DNA of 64,000 nt from Monoplex corrugatus (GCA_030674185.1 CM060311.1:101316062-101380061); one strand, 5' to 3'. Shown: positions 54,640 to 64,000, counted from the first letter of the stretch. The notes: generated by a model from the sequence alone, not told the origin. Numbers and translations are program-made.

Positions 54640-54962
54640 ATCTTGACACTATGGACATACTTCTACACTTGAGACCACGTGACCGGGCTGTACTCTACGA
54701 TTACTTTCATAATATATTCTGGCCTTAACCAAGTCCAAGAGATACAGACACCTGGGGTTTGGTTGATGACGCATCTGTGAAGTCGATGGTGCATGGCTGT
54801 GTGGTCCTTGTCTTCCTATCAGACAATAACACATTCACCTCTGGGTAGGGGCCAATTTGGGCTCAAAATCCTACAGTAATTTAATTTAAAAGGACTGACT
54901 AGATTCAAACTCACAACCTTCCAGTCAGTGGTCCTTGGGCTAACCACTGCACCATACATTAG
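54640..54962 (-). mobile_element. tRNA-derived SINE, copy 2
   Basis: On the minus strand it begins tatggtgcagtggttagccc (box-A region) and continues with gaaggttgtgagtttgaatc (box-B region) about 40 bp later, the spacing of a tRNA. The body contains the reverse complement of cacattcacctctgggtagg, shared with copy 1 at 19585-20005. The tail is probably the TTATCATTATTA run ending near 54600. Transcribed by Pol III if active. Confidence 0.82.
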
Positions 54963-55027
54963 TTTCTAATATCTACCTTTGTTCCTGCAGAAGGTTAAAG
55001 ATGATCAAGTTTGCTTCACTGGAAAAG

Positions 55028-55345
55028 TGATAAAGTATTCAAAGTAAGGGACTGCCATATTGCAATGTATAATGTATTGTTTGCCATCCTCTCCTTAGCT
55101 GTTAATATTTACTTGATATTTTCTATGGACAAAAATTGATAAAGTATTCAAAGTAAGGGACTACCATATTGCAATGTATTGTTTGTCATCCTCTCCTTAG
55201 CTGTTAATGTTTATTTGATATTTTCTATGGACAAAAATTGATAAAGTATTCAAAGTAAGGGACTACCATATTGCAATGTATTGTTTGTCATCCTCTCCTT
55301 AGCTGTTAATGTTTATTTGATATTTTCTACGGACAAAAATGAATT
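55028..55345. repeat. Tandem repeat, about 104 bp x 3
   Basis: Three copies (starts near 55029, 55138 and 55241) of a unit with gataaagtattcaaagtaag, ttgcaatgta, cctctccttagctgttaatg and attttctatggacaaaaa. Confidence 0.94.
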
Positions 55346-55394
55346 ACACTTTCTTGCAGTTCACAGCATTTCAAATACAACTTTCAGGTCTGTT

Positions 55395-55470
55395 CTCTCC
55401 CTCTGTCTGTCTGTCTGTCTGTCTGTCTCTGTCTCTCTGTCTCTCTCTCTGTCATTCTCTCTCGCTCCTT
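55395..55470. repeat. (CTGT)n/(CT)n microsatellite
   Basis: ctgtctgtctgtctgtctgt followed by ctctctctgtcattctct. Confidence 0.95.
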
Positions 55471-55625
55471 CCTTTATTCCTTTTTTTTACCGTGCCCCTC
55501 TCTTCGGGAATATTCTTTGACCATCTTGTTAAACAATATCACTGCAAGCAAAGTTATGTGACTAGTCCACTACTGCTTTCTAACGAACAAGCATTAGAAG
55601 TAACCAACGAAGGAACGTATTATGG

Positions 55626-55628
55626 AAG

Positions 55629-55713
<85 letters not shown>

Positions 55714-55738
55714 CACACACACACACACACACACACAT
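55626..55738. repeat. (CA)n microsatellite
   Basis: About 110 bp of CA with a single frame slip near 55712, touching the 3' end of LINE A2. Confidence 0.98.
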
Positions 55739-55795
55739 ATTCGTCGGCCTCTTTACATCTCCGGAGATGATAGTTTGCACTAGGAGGCGTTGTGG

Positions 55796-58198
55796 TCATG
55801 ACGTGCACTTTCTGCTGTGGCTGTGCAGGCCGATTCTTGAGTGGCAATCTCTGTCACATCTGCCACATACAAACTGAGTCGCTATTGTCTGGTTTCTGGA
55901 ACGTTGCTTGCGAAGATCCCTTTTCTCATCTGCGCTTTCTGCTCTCCTCCTCTCCGCATTCACAACGCCTGGGTCAATCCCTGAGCTTCTAAGGTCCCTT
56001 TTGCATGCGTCTACAAAGCGTAGCTGTGGGCGTCCTGGAGTTCGCTTCCGGTTTGCCAGTTCGCCGTAGAGAACGTCTTTTGGCATGCGTCCATCCTCCA
56101 TTCGACGCACATGGCAAGCCAGCGTAGTCGGCGTTGGCTTAGAAGGGCAAAGATGGTCTGTAGGCCCGCACGACGGAGGACCTCTGTGTTGGTCACCTTG
56201 ACTTGCCATTGGATGCCGAAGATGCGTCGCAAGCAGCGGAGATGGAAAATGTTGAGCCTCTTTTCTTGGCTGGCGTATGTGGTCCAGGCTTCACTTGAGT
56301 AGAGAAGTGTGCTCAACACACATGCTCTGTACACCTGCATTTTGGTGTTCGCAGTGAGACTGCTGTTGGACCAGACCCGCTTGTTCAGTTTAGCCAAAAC
56401 AGATGAGGCCTTTGCAATTCTGGCGCCGATTTCAGCGTCCAGAGAGAGGTTGTCACTTATGGTGGTCCCCAAGTACTGAACTTTGTGGACAGTATTGAGG
56501 TCGTAGTCTCCAATGTGTAGAGATGGTGGTTCTTCACAGCCTTGGCCTGAGATCTCAGTTTTCTTCAAGCTGATTGTGAGACCAAACTCTCTGCAAGCGT
56601 GGGCGAAGCGATCAACGAGCCTCTGGAGGTCTTGTTCACTATGGGAAGCCAGCGCAGCAGCATCTGCGAAGAGAGCTTCTCTGATGGTCTTCTTTTCCAC
56701 CTTAGTTTTGAAGAGCTTTCCATCGGTCATTGTATGAAGATATACCCCTTCCTCAGATCTGCAGAAGGCATAGGTCAGCAACATCGAGGAGAAGATCCCG
56801 AACAGAGTTGGGGCCAAAACACATCCTTGTTTCACTCCGCTGCTGATTCTAAAAGGCTCTAATATGGCACCATTATAGCACACAGTGCTATGCATATCCT
56901 CGTGGAAAGACTCGACGACAGCTGATAGTCTTCGGGGGCAGCCGATTTTCTTCAAAAGCTTGAAAAGACCACTCCGACTGACCAGGTCGAACGCTTTCGT
57001 GAGATCAATGAAGGCGAGGCAAAGGGGCATGCGCTGCTCGCGGCACTTTTCCTGTAGTGGCCGGACAGAGAAGATCATGTCGATGGCCGATCTTCCGGCC
57101 CTAAAGCCGCACTGGGACTCAGGGTAGATGCGAGCTGCCAGCCTCTGAAGATGGGTTAAGACGACTCTGGCGAATGCTTTCCCAACAATGCTGAGGAGTG
57201 AGATTCCGCGATAATTATTACAGAAACTGCGGTCGCCCTTGTTCTTATATAGAGTCACTATCCTGGCGTCTCTCATGTCTCTCGGAATGAAGCCTTCCTT
57301 CCAGCACAAGCACAAAAGTTCATGCAGCTCGTTGAGAAGAGCAGGCTTCCCGCACTTGATGACCTCTGGAGGTATTCCGTCTTCACCAGGGGCTTTTCCC
57401 GTCGCCAAACCGTCAATCGCCTTGCTTAGTTCTTCAAGGCTTGGCTCAGCATCCAACTCCTCCATGACAGGCAAGTCCTCAATGGCATTCAGGGCAGCAT
57501 CGGTATTAGAGTTCTGCGTGGAGTACAGCTCCAGGTAGTGCTCTACCCATCTCTCCATCTGCTTTGCTGAGTCTGTGATGCTCTCTCCTGCTTTGGACTT
57601 AAGGGGAGCTGACTTGGAGGCTGCTGGACCAGTCGCTTGTTTGATGCCAGCGTACATGCTGCCAGTGTTGCCTGAATCTGCAGACTGCTGAATACTTGAG
57701 CTCAACTGTAGCCAATAGTCGTTGGCGCATCGCCGAGCAGTTTGTTGGGCCTTGCTGCGGGCAGCTCTGTAAGCGTCACGAGTAGTTTGGGTATTGTTGT
57801 TTTTATACGCAAGTAAAGCCTTGCGTTTCGCTTCCACCACTGGTTCCATTTCCTGCCAGTTTGCCTCAAACCAGTCGGGATTCTTTCGTTCTTTTTTCCC
57901 AAATATACTCAGGGCGGACTGATAGATTGTGTCCTTTACGTGATCCCACTTTTCCTCAGCGTTTTGGATCTCTGAGCCACTCTTGAGCGCTTCATTCAGG
58001 GTTTCTACAAACTCCCCGGCCTTGGTCGGATCGGACGTGCGACAGGCATTAATCCTTGGGTGACCTTTCTTCTTTGAGTAATAATTTAATAATTACAATA
58101 TTTATATAGCGCAAAATCTTGATAAAATCAAATCTAAGCGCTGAAACACACACACACGCACGCACGCACACACACGCACGCACGCACACACACGCACC

Positions 58199-58263
<65 letters not shown>

Positions 58264-59833
58264 CTATAAATGGGGAGAAAGAATAAAAGCAATGGAAAAT
58301 TATTGAGAGCATATTATATACAATTATATATTGCAATGTGATTCCCCTCCGAGTGGAGACAGGCTGCAGAGGGGATTGAGTGAGGTCAGGATTTTATGCA
58401 GAGGAGAAAAGGTGAGTTTTGAGAGCGGACTTGAAGGAGACAAAAGTAGGTTGCTGACGGACTGAGAGAGGAAGTTTGTTCCAGGAGAGCGGACCAGAAA
58501 CAGAGAAGGCTCGTGGACCATAGGTATTGAGCTTAGTGCGTGGAAAGCGAAAAGTCAGAGGATCGGAGGCAGAGCGGAGGGTACGTGAGGGAACATAGAT
58601 CTCAAGTAGGCTTGACAGGTAATCGGGGGCTGCGTTATTGAGGCTTTTGTAGCACATGGTGTCTAGTTTGTACTGTATGCGCTTTGATACAGAGAGCCAG
58701 TGAAGTTGTGCCAGGAGAGGAGATATGTGGTCAGCTTTTTTCTTTTTGAGTACAAGGCGTGCAGCATTGTTTTGAATGCGCTGTAGGATGTGAGTGGTGG
58801 AGGCAGGAAGACCAGACAGGAGTGAATTGCAATAGTCAATGCGAGACATTATGAAGGAGAGAACGAGTTTTGCAGTTGTTTCCACAGAGAGATACTTCCT
58901 GATCAGGCTTATACGATGGAGGTGATAGTAGCAAGATCTGGCAGTTTGAGAAACAAAGTTGTTCATGGAGAGGGTAGAGTCAATGCAGACACCAAGGTTT
59001 TTAGCTGAATCAGAAATTGAGACTGATGTGTTACATAATGGGAGAGAAAGAGGAGGCAGCTGAGAAAGGAGAGTGCAGTCTGTGTCGCAATCAGCGCTGT
59101 GGAAACTCCTCGTGTTGAGGACATTGTTAACGTCCGACCTCCTTGTTAAGACGAGGTCGAGCTGATGCCAGTGGTGGGATCTGGGGTGGCGCCATGACAC
59201 CTTGTGCTTCTCCTTATTGTTGAAGAAGGTGTTGGTGATGGCCAGCTTGTGGTAAGTGCAAAGTTCCAGGAGTCTTTGACCGTTCTCATTTTGCTTCCCA
59301 ACACCATGATATCCAATGCTGGTTGGCCAGGCCTCAAAATCAGCACCTACGCGTGCCTTCAAGTCTCCCAATATGAAGAGACCTTCCTTGCTGGGAACTT
59401 CTCTGACAACAGCATCCAGGGCCTCATAGAACTGGTCCTTGACGTCGGGTGAGGAGCTTAATGTTGGGGCATAGGCACAGATGAAGTTGACTGTGCCTGA
59501 ACTGGTCGTCATTTTTAGAGTGAGCAGTCTCTCCGTACCTCCCGTGGGGAGCTCTACGGTTGCTAGGAGGGAATTCTTTACAGCGAAGCCCACACCATGA
59601 ATACGTGGCTCCTCTGGGTTCTTCCCCTGTCAGTAGAACGTGTAGTTCTTCTCACGCAGTGATCCGTCCCAAGGTAGCCTTGTCTCCTGTAATGCAGCGA
59701 TGTCGACGTTGAGTCACTGAAGCTCCCTGTCTATCACGGCCGTCTTCCGTGTGTCGTCTAACAGCTGTAGGTCGCTGTCAAAACCAGGACACATTGTCCT
59801 TACATTCCAGCCTGATATCAGAAGAGCTGGCAT
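55796..59833 (-). pseudogene. LINE A2 endonuclease-RT-zinc-finger ORF, dead
   Basis: The endonuclease (59069-59833) has GWNVRTM, ALQETRLPWDG, CAYAPTLSSS, LFILGDLKARVG (the Asp/Asn of GDFNAR is now Asp/Lys) and HSADCDTD at the C3 junction. Two in-frame TGA codons lie near 59715 and 59630. Past C3: NPDWFEANWQEMEPVVEAKR, GKAPGEDGIPPEVI, QCGFRAGRSAIDMIF, AFIDLTKAFDLVSR and GVKQGCVLAPTLF. The catalytic box is ALFADAAAL, so the second Asp is Ala (about 56666-56680). A frameshift near 56115 precedes the tail, which ends with a finger CGRCDRDCHSRIGLHSH. The lesions in both catalytic domains, in addition to the C3 insertion, make it inactive. Confidence 0.92.
58078..59068 (-). mobile_element. LINE C3, 5'-truncated, inserted in LINE A2
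   Basis: 991 bp. The 3' tail is aataatttaataatt at 58079-58093; the CA run is at 58146-58260. The RT C-terminal part (58394-59068) reads from LLSQLPPLSLPLCNT through SRIDYCNSLLSGLP to THLFSSA. The 5' junction at 59068 fuses it in frame to the A2 endonuclease, giving a 399-codon chimeric frame (58394-59593). Compared with A1, about 45 bp of A2 is missing at the insertion point. Nearly identical to C2. Confidence 0.93.
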
Positions 59834-60474
59834 CTTCTTTTTCTTCTTTGTGTTGCCTGGTGCCTGGTATTTACAACCTGCCTGTCAAGTTTCCTCTAAG
59901 CTCCAAGCACCCATTGGAGCAAACAGGTTGTGGCGGGGTAACACCTTACTGACTGGGGGCTGCCCAGCTTGAGGCGGGCGGTAGCTACCCAATGGAATGC
60001 GAAGATTCCTCCCACCGTCGAGAGTAACCCCTGGCGCCCGGCTCTACGCCAAAAAAGCCTAGGCTTAAAACCGGTATCTACTACTCTCCGTGTTGTGTCG
60101 ATGCTGTGTTACCAGCGAAGCTGGAGTGACCTCTCCAGGTGCAGGCCTGGGCAAGTGAATATGGAGGACGAGCTGTTGCCCATGCAGCAGATCCCCCCTC
60201 TCCTCGCCACTAGCAGAATCCAGGGGAAAGACAGAGGCCTGTGCGCCTGGTACCAGGGGCGACGCAGGAGTTGCCAGAACGAGGTTGTAGACAACGACGA
60301 ACTGCCTTAGGGACTCCGACTCCGGATTTTTCCTCGAGATTTACTTCTGAAGCCTTTCCCTTGAATGGGTGTAGCCGCGAGGCAGCGGAGGTTTGAAGTC
60401 GGAGTTTTCCTTCTCCTAGACAGGCTGCCTTCCCGGGCTGATGAGTCCCATCTACCCGATGCAGTGATAATATC

Positions 60475-60500
60475 ATATATATGTATATACATACACATGT
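60475..60500. repeat. Short (TA)/(CATA) microsatellite
   Basis: tatatatgtatatacataca between the LINE A2 leader and the 3' region of LINE E. Confidence 0.85.
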
Positions 60501-60526
60501 AGGTAGAAAGAAACTCTAGGGAGAGC

Positions 60527-60655
60527 TAGACAACAGAAGGTCTTCAGAGAAGTAACCCCCTTTAGACAAGTGTTTCGGCCCTGAATTCCTTACACTCTCG
60601 GGGGGCCGGGCCACATCCAGGTCATGACTCCTGGATGCCCTTCTGCTGTTGTCTA
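60527..60655. repeat. Imperfect inverted repeat with internal hairpin
   Basis: tagacaacagaagg (60527-60540) is matched, inverted, by ccttctgctgttgtcta (60639-60655) with a 3-base insertion. Inside lies a 7-bp hairpin ATCCAGG-tcatgact-CCTGGAT (60615-60636). It may be part of the LINE E 3' UTR or a small foldback element. Confidence 0.6.
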
Positions 60656-60678
60656 TTTTTATATATATATTTTTTTTT

Positions 60679-60759
60679 TCCCACGCCGGGGATCGAACCT
60701 GGGCGATTCTGCGCTTCAGAACTGCGGTACGCGGTTTTACCAATGTGCTAACGGGGCAC
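60679..60759 (-). other. tRNA-like sequence downstream of LINE E ORF
   Basis: The minus strand holds a box-A-like TTAGCACATTGGTA and a box-B-like GGTTCGATCCC (one mismatch to GGTTCGANTCC) at tRNA spacing. There is a possible T-arm (CCAGG/CCCGG around TTCGATC) and a partly paired acceptor (tgccccg / cgtggga). The anticodon arm is poor. It starts 18 bp after the LINE E stop. It could be a tRNA-derived SINE head, a decayed tRNA pseudogene or target, or a structured 3' UTR; a working tRNA is unlikely. Confidence 0.55.
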
Positions 60760-60777
60760 ACATCATCTGTAAGGAAT

Positions 60778-63700
60778 TTAATCCTTATGAAGTTCACTTT
60801 TTTCGTTCCTCCTTGCCCAGATCCAGCTTGAGCTCCTTTCTGCTGCCTCTGCCATCGCTTTAAGGGCTCTAGTCCTCTTCTTCCCAGAAATGGCGAGTTG
60901 TTTCATGAGATCATAAGCGGAGGTGCCCACAAACCCTCTTGCCCCGACCTCTATGGCGAAGATTTTGACCCGCAGACCTGGTTTCTTCAGGGTGCTGGCA
61001 AGACCGGCGTATTTTTCGGTCTTGTAGATATGTGCTTCTTCCATTCTGCTTTCGTATGGCACAGTGAGTTCTATCAGAATCACTTGTTTCGAGGAGTCAG
61101 AGTGGAGAGCGATGTCTGGTCTCATGCCTGTCTTGCTGATGACATCTGGGTAATTTCTCCACTCTGGGAGGTCTGCTGTACACTCCCAGTCGACTGCTCC
61201 ATCCAGAAGACCCTTTGGCAATGTGCTGGTTGTCATAGCACTTTCGGGCCAGACCTGTTTCCCTCCTGCTTTGTAGAACGTTGTCATAGCAATTGGTGCG
61301 TTTGGGGTCATGGTTTTTTCGCTAACCACATCTGTGATCACTTTCAGAACTTGGTTGTGCCTCCATGTATACCTTCCTTGGGCTAGCGCTACTTTGCAAG
61401 AGCTTAGGACATGTTCCACTGTTTGTTTCTTCTGACAGAGCGGACATGCTGGGTCGTCTGCTTTCCCCCATTTCACTAAGTTTGCATTCGAGGGGAGCAG
61501 GTCATATACAGATCTGAGGAGGAAGCTTATCCTTAGAGGAGCCATGTGCCACATATCGTTCCAGCTGAGACTTCTTTGGAGTGCACTGTCCCATGTTGTC
61601 CATTGCCCCTGTTGACCTTGCTGGACTGCCTTCTGCACTCTTTTGACATCTTCTTCTTCCTTCAACTCCTGTATGATCATGTCTCTTTTTTCCTTCCCTT
61701 TGGCTTTGGACCACCACTGCATTTTTGTTGCTCCCAGTCCCTGTCTGTTGGTTTGCGTGTGTCCAATTATTTCTTTGATGCTGAGGTTTCTCTTGGCATT
61801 GTTTACAGCCTCTTGGACTTTCCATTTTCTGCCAGTTCTCAGCTTTGGCTGAACTGATCTCACGATATTGTCTTCCGATTCCTCCAGCATGCTCAACAGT
61901 CTTGCTTTTCCAACTTTGTATTCCTCCACTATGGATTTGAGAGGTAGCTTCAGCATTGCTTGACGACAGTAGAATGCAACATCAGTGAGACCAGGTGGGA
62001 CACCGAGCCATTTTCTTGTGTATTTGTTGATTTTGGCTTCCATTGCTTCGACTGTGCTGGTGCAAATGTCATAGATTAGCAGTGGCCACAGCAGCTTTGG
62101 TATCAGCATGAACTGTAGACACCAGACTTTGTATTTGCCTGGCAGTCCGCAGTTATCTATTTTCTTCAGGCCTTCTTCTGCTGTTTGCTTGGTTTCACAT
62201 CCCCTTTGTGTGTCTTTCAGGGAGTCATCATACCATCTTCCGAGACTTTTTACTGGCTCTTCTGTGACAGTGGGGATGGCTTGGTTGGCTACCATGAATC
62301 TGACTGAATCTGCCACTTTTCCTTTTCGCAGTGAGAGACTTCGGGATTTCTTAGGTTTGAACCTCATTCTTGAAGAGGCCACCAGCTCATCCAGCTGCTT
62401 TAAGATTTGGTGTGTCTCTTCCTCATCCGTGGACAAGACTGTTGTGTCATCCATGAAAGCTTTCAGAGGAGGCATCTGGTATCCATCTCCCAGATTCACT
62501 GGACCTGAACTCTTCATTGCAGCTTTCAAGATGACTTCCATTGCCAACACGAACAGTATGGGAGAGATTGCACAGCCCATTGCAATGCCCACCTCTAGGT
62601 CTATCCAGTCCGTGGTGTATTCTTTGGTAGAGAACCGCATTGAGAACCCTTGGAAATACTTCCTCAGCATTGTTCGGATGTTTTCTGGGATGTGATACAT
62701 TTCAAGAGCCAGCTGGATCATATCGTGTGGAACTGATCCATATGCATTCGCCAGATCAAGCCAAACTACGTCAATGTTTCTCTTCTCTGTTCTTGCTTTT
62801 TGGATGGCATCCCAAATCAACGTGGCATGTTCCAAGCATCCAGGCATACCTGGTATGCCTCCCTTTTGGACTGACATATCCAGATACTTGTTTTCAGTCA
62901 GGTATTTTGTCAATCTTGCTGCCATAACAGAGAAGAAGATTTTCCCCTCGACGTTCAGAAGTGATATTGGCCTGAACTGATTGATGCTGCTGGAGTTCTG
63001 CTCCTTCGGGATGTACACTCCTTCAGCTCTCATCCATTGGTCGCTGATCTTCTGGTTCCTCCATGCTGATCGAATCATCTTGTGGAGCCACTCGAGCACT
63101 TTTGGGCATTTCTTGTAGAGCAGGTATGGTATTCCGTTTGATCCAGGTGCTGACTTGGCTCTGGCTTTCTTTACTACGTTCTTCACTTCATCCAGTGTTG
63201 GTGGTTTGTTATTGAATTTTCCTTCTGGCGCTGCAGGCCAAACCAGATTCTGGATTTCAAGTGGTGCCTCGCGCTGAGAATCGGAATATGTTTCCCTGAG
63301 ATGCTGCTCTAGGGTTTCCTTGCCCACAGTGAGAGTCCCTGATTTGGGTTGTTCAAACAGCTTTCTTGAAAAGTCAAAGGGATCTTTGAAGAAACGATCT
63401 TGAGTCTTCTTCTTTTTGCTCTTTCTTCGCCTTGCTGATTCCACTTTGCTGAGAGCATTGTGTTTGGCCTTCAGATCTTTCCAGAGTTCCAGGAGCCCTT
63501 GCTTCTCGAATTCTGAGGCAGTTTTCATTCGCTTTTTAAGCTTCCTTTTCTCCCTCCGGATGCTCTCCATCTGTTGCTGTCTTCTGGATTTCTGGGGAGG
63601 CGTTTTTGTCTTTGGCTGCTTCACTCCATAAGTGTCCCTGCAGATAGAGTATATGATGTCTCCGTATGTGTCAAGTTTGTGTTCCAGCGTACTGTTCCCT

Positions 63701-63900
63701 ATTAGCGCATTCAGCTTAAGGACAAGTTCCTCATCTAATTTCTCCCATTGTTCTTTTGCACCGGCAGGCGGCAAATTGAGTTTTCCACGTTTGGCGTTAA
63801 GAGCTTGTGCAAAATCCGCATCAGAACCGTCAGCGTGGATGTCCTTGGCACTATGGTTTAATTCCTGGCCTTGGTCATCCAACGTCTCACCTGCATACAT
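60778..63900 (-). CDS. LINE E reverse transcriptase with C-terminal restriction-like endonuclease
   Basis: One open ORF, 1,040 codons from the ATG at 63900. The frame continues upstream into microsatellite, which I exclude. It would nick DNA and reverse-transcribe its own RNA in the nucleus. The N-terminal third is basic and helical (RREKRKLKKRMK). RT blocks: ARAKSAPGSNGIPYLLYKK, FRPISLLNVEGKIFFSVMAA, VQKGGIPGMPGCLEH, DVVWLDLANAYGSVPHDMIQ (motif A), GIAMGCAISPILFVLAM (motif B), and AFMDDTTVLS (catalytic box, 62436-62465). A CPLCQKKQTVEHVLSSC zinc motif (about 61397-61449) follows, then RPDIALHSDSS with VILIELTVPYE and K..Y (about 61040-61131), a PD-(D/E)XK-type nuclease. The order RT, zinc motif, nuclease is that of R2/NeSL/HERO-type LINEs, not of the APE-type families elsewhere here. 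No N-terminal zinc fingers are seen; the 5' end meets an AC/AT microsatellite, so it may be truncated. Potentially active. Confidence 0.92.
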   Translation of the reverse strand: MYAGETLDDQGQELNHSAKDIHADGSDADFAQALNAKRGKLNLPPAGAKEQWEKLDEELVLKLNALIGNSTLEHKLDTYGDIIYSICRDTYGVKQPKTKTPPQKSRRQQQMESIRREKRKLKKRMKTASEFEKQGLLELWKDLKAKHNALSKVESARRRKSKKKKTQDRFFKDPFDFSRKLFEQPKSGTLTVGKETLEQHLRETYSDSQREAPLEIQNLVWPAAPEGKFNNKPPTLDEVKNVVKKARAKSAPGSNGIPYLLYKKCPKVLEWLHKMIRSAWRNQKISDQWMRAEGVYIPKEQNSSSINQFRPISLLNVEGKIFFSVMAARLTKYLTENKYLDMSVQKGGIPGMPGCLEHATLIWDAIQKARTEKRNIDVVWLDLANAYGSVPHDMIQLALEMYHIPENIRTMLRKYFQGFSMRFSTKEYTTDWIDLEVGIAMGCAISPILFVLAMEVILKAAMKSSGPVNLGDGYQMPPLKAFMDDTTVLSTDEEETHQILKQLDELVASSRMRFKPKKSRSLSLRKGKVADSVRFMVANQAIPTVTEEPVKSLGRWYDDSLKDTQRGCETKQTAEEGLKKIDNCGLPGKYKVWCLQFMLIPKLLWPLLIYDICTSTVEAMEAKINKYTRKWLGVPPGLTDVAFYCRQAMLKLPLKSIVEEYKVGKARLLSMLEESEDNIVRSVQPKLRTGRKWKVQEAVNNAKRNLSIKEIIGHTQTNRQGLGATKMQWWSKAKGKEKRDMIIQELKEEEDVKRVQKAVQQGQQGQWTTWDSALQRSLSWNDMWHMAPLRISFLLRSVYDLLPSNANLVKWGKADDPACPLCQKKQTVEHVLSSCKVALAQGRYTWRHNQVLKVITDVVSEKTMTPNAPIAMTTFYKAGGKQVWPESAMTTSTLPKGLLDGAVDWECTADLPEWRNYPDVISKTGMRPDIALHSDSSKQVILIELTVPYESRMEEAHIYKTEKYAGLASTLKKPGLRVKIFAIEVGARGFVGTSAYDLMKQLAISGKKRTRALKAMAEAAERSSSWIWARRNEKSELHKD

Positions 63901-63902
63901 AT

Positions 63903-63904
63903 TA

Positions 63905-63993
<89 letters not shown>

Positions 63994-64000
63994 CGTGTGT
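63903..64000. repeat. (CA)n / (TA)n microsatellite at window end
   Basis: acacacac, then atatatacatacatatatac, then a pure TA run to gtgcgtgtgt. It borders the 5' end of LINE E. Confidence 0.97.

Larger units (their letters stand above)
55740..60467 (-). mobile_element. LINE A2 with nested LINE C3
   Basis: Minus-strand copy of family A (compare 15371-19080), split by C3 at 58078-59068. The 5' leader (59834 to about 60467) matches that of A1; the 3' end reaches a CA run at 55740. The RT and endonuclease are mutated. Confidence 0.9.

Noticed and set aside
55339..55770. 143-codon plus frame
   Set aside because: Made of CTGT/CT and CA microsatellite with a short unique stretch between.
60679..60759. 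Functional tRNA gene
   Set aside because: Acceptor and anticodon arms pair poorly and there is no clear anticodon loop; only the pol III boxes are convincing.
63903..63942. N-terminal extension of the LINE E frame
   Set aside because: The extra residues (YIYMCVCVCVN) translate the flanking AC/AT microsatellite.

Overview
This 64 kb window is nuclear DNA of an animal, most likely a gastropod mollusc. The main clue is a pair of large receptor genes that look like the GRL101 receptor first described from the pond snail Lymnaea: LDL-receptor class A modules, a leucine-rich-repeat block and a rhodopsin-type 7TM domain. Other signs are the many LINEs of several kinds (RTE-like, Jockey-like, L2/CR1-like, one with a restriction-like endonuclease), a tRNA-derived SINE, a Tc1 transposon, and very long minisatellites and CA/GA/CATA microsatellites. 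No bacterial-style operon, rRNA gene or CRISPR array is present. No species can be named from the sequence alone.

Layout. 1-12 kb: tandem arrays with units of 30, about 70, 69, 33, 50 and 28 bp, a Tc1 transposon with perfect 28-bp inverted repeats, and a LINE relic that runs into the 28-bp array. 12.3-19.1 kb: LINE copies B1 and B2 (RTE-like) and A1 (zinc-finger-tailed LINE, one nucleotide from an open ORF). 19.6-22.4 kb: a SINE whose promoter half is internally amplified, a 51-bp minisatellite and a truncated LINE C1. 22.4-26.3 kb: receptor gene 1, one open frame of about 1,280 codons. 26.3-33.3 kb: simple repeats, a row of old LINE relics, and one GC-rich stretch that may be the last exon of an unknown gene. 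33.3-39 kb: LINE D (one frameshift) and LINE B3. 39.6-42.2 kb: a 31-bp minisatellite, a CA repeat and a TATA-containing segment. 42.2-49.1 kb: a Jockey-type LINE F with gag-like ORF1 and endonuclease/RT/RNase H ORF2, interrupted by LINE C2. 49.1-50 kb: CATA array. 50.5-53.9 kb: receptor gene 2, a paralogue in the same orientation with three apparent frameshifts. 54-60.5 kb: repeats, a second SINE copy, and LINE A2 interrupted by LINE C3. 60.5-63.9 kb: LINE E, a single open 1,040-codon ORF with RT and a C-terminal restriction-like nuclease, the best candidate here for a recently active element.

How it fits together. The host content is a two-member receptor cluster spread apart by retrotransposons. 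Both receptors carry a CUB-like region, an LDLa module, a C-type-lectin-like domain, four more LDLa modules, leucine-rich repeats and 7TM. Receptor 1 is fully open but has lost nearly every residue that defines G-protein activation in class A receptors. Receptor 2 keeps those residues but has a broken frame. Coordinates of relics and repeat edges are estimates from reading by eye; clade names are from motifs, not from a phylogeny.
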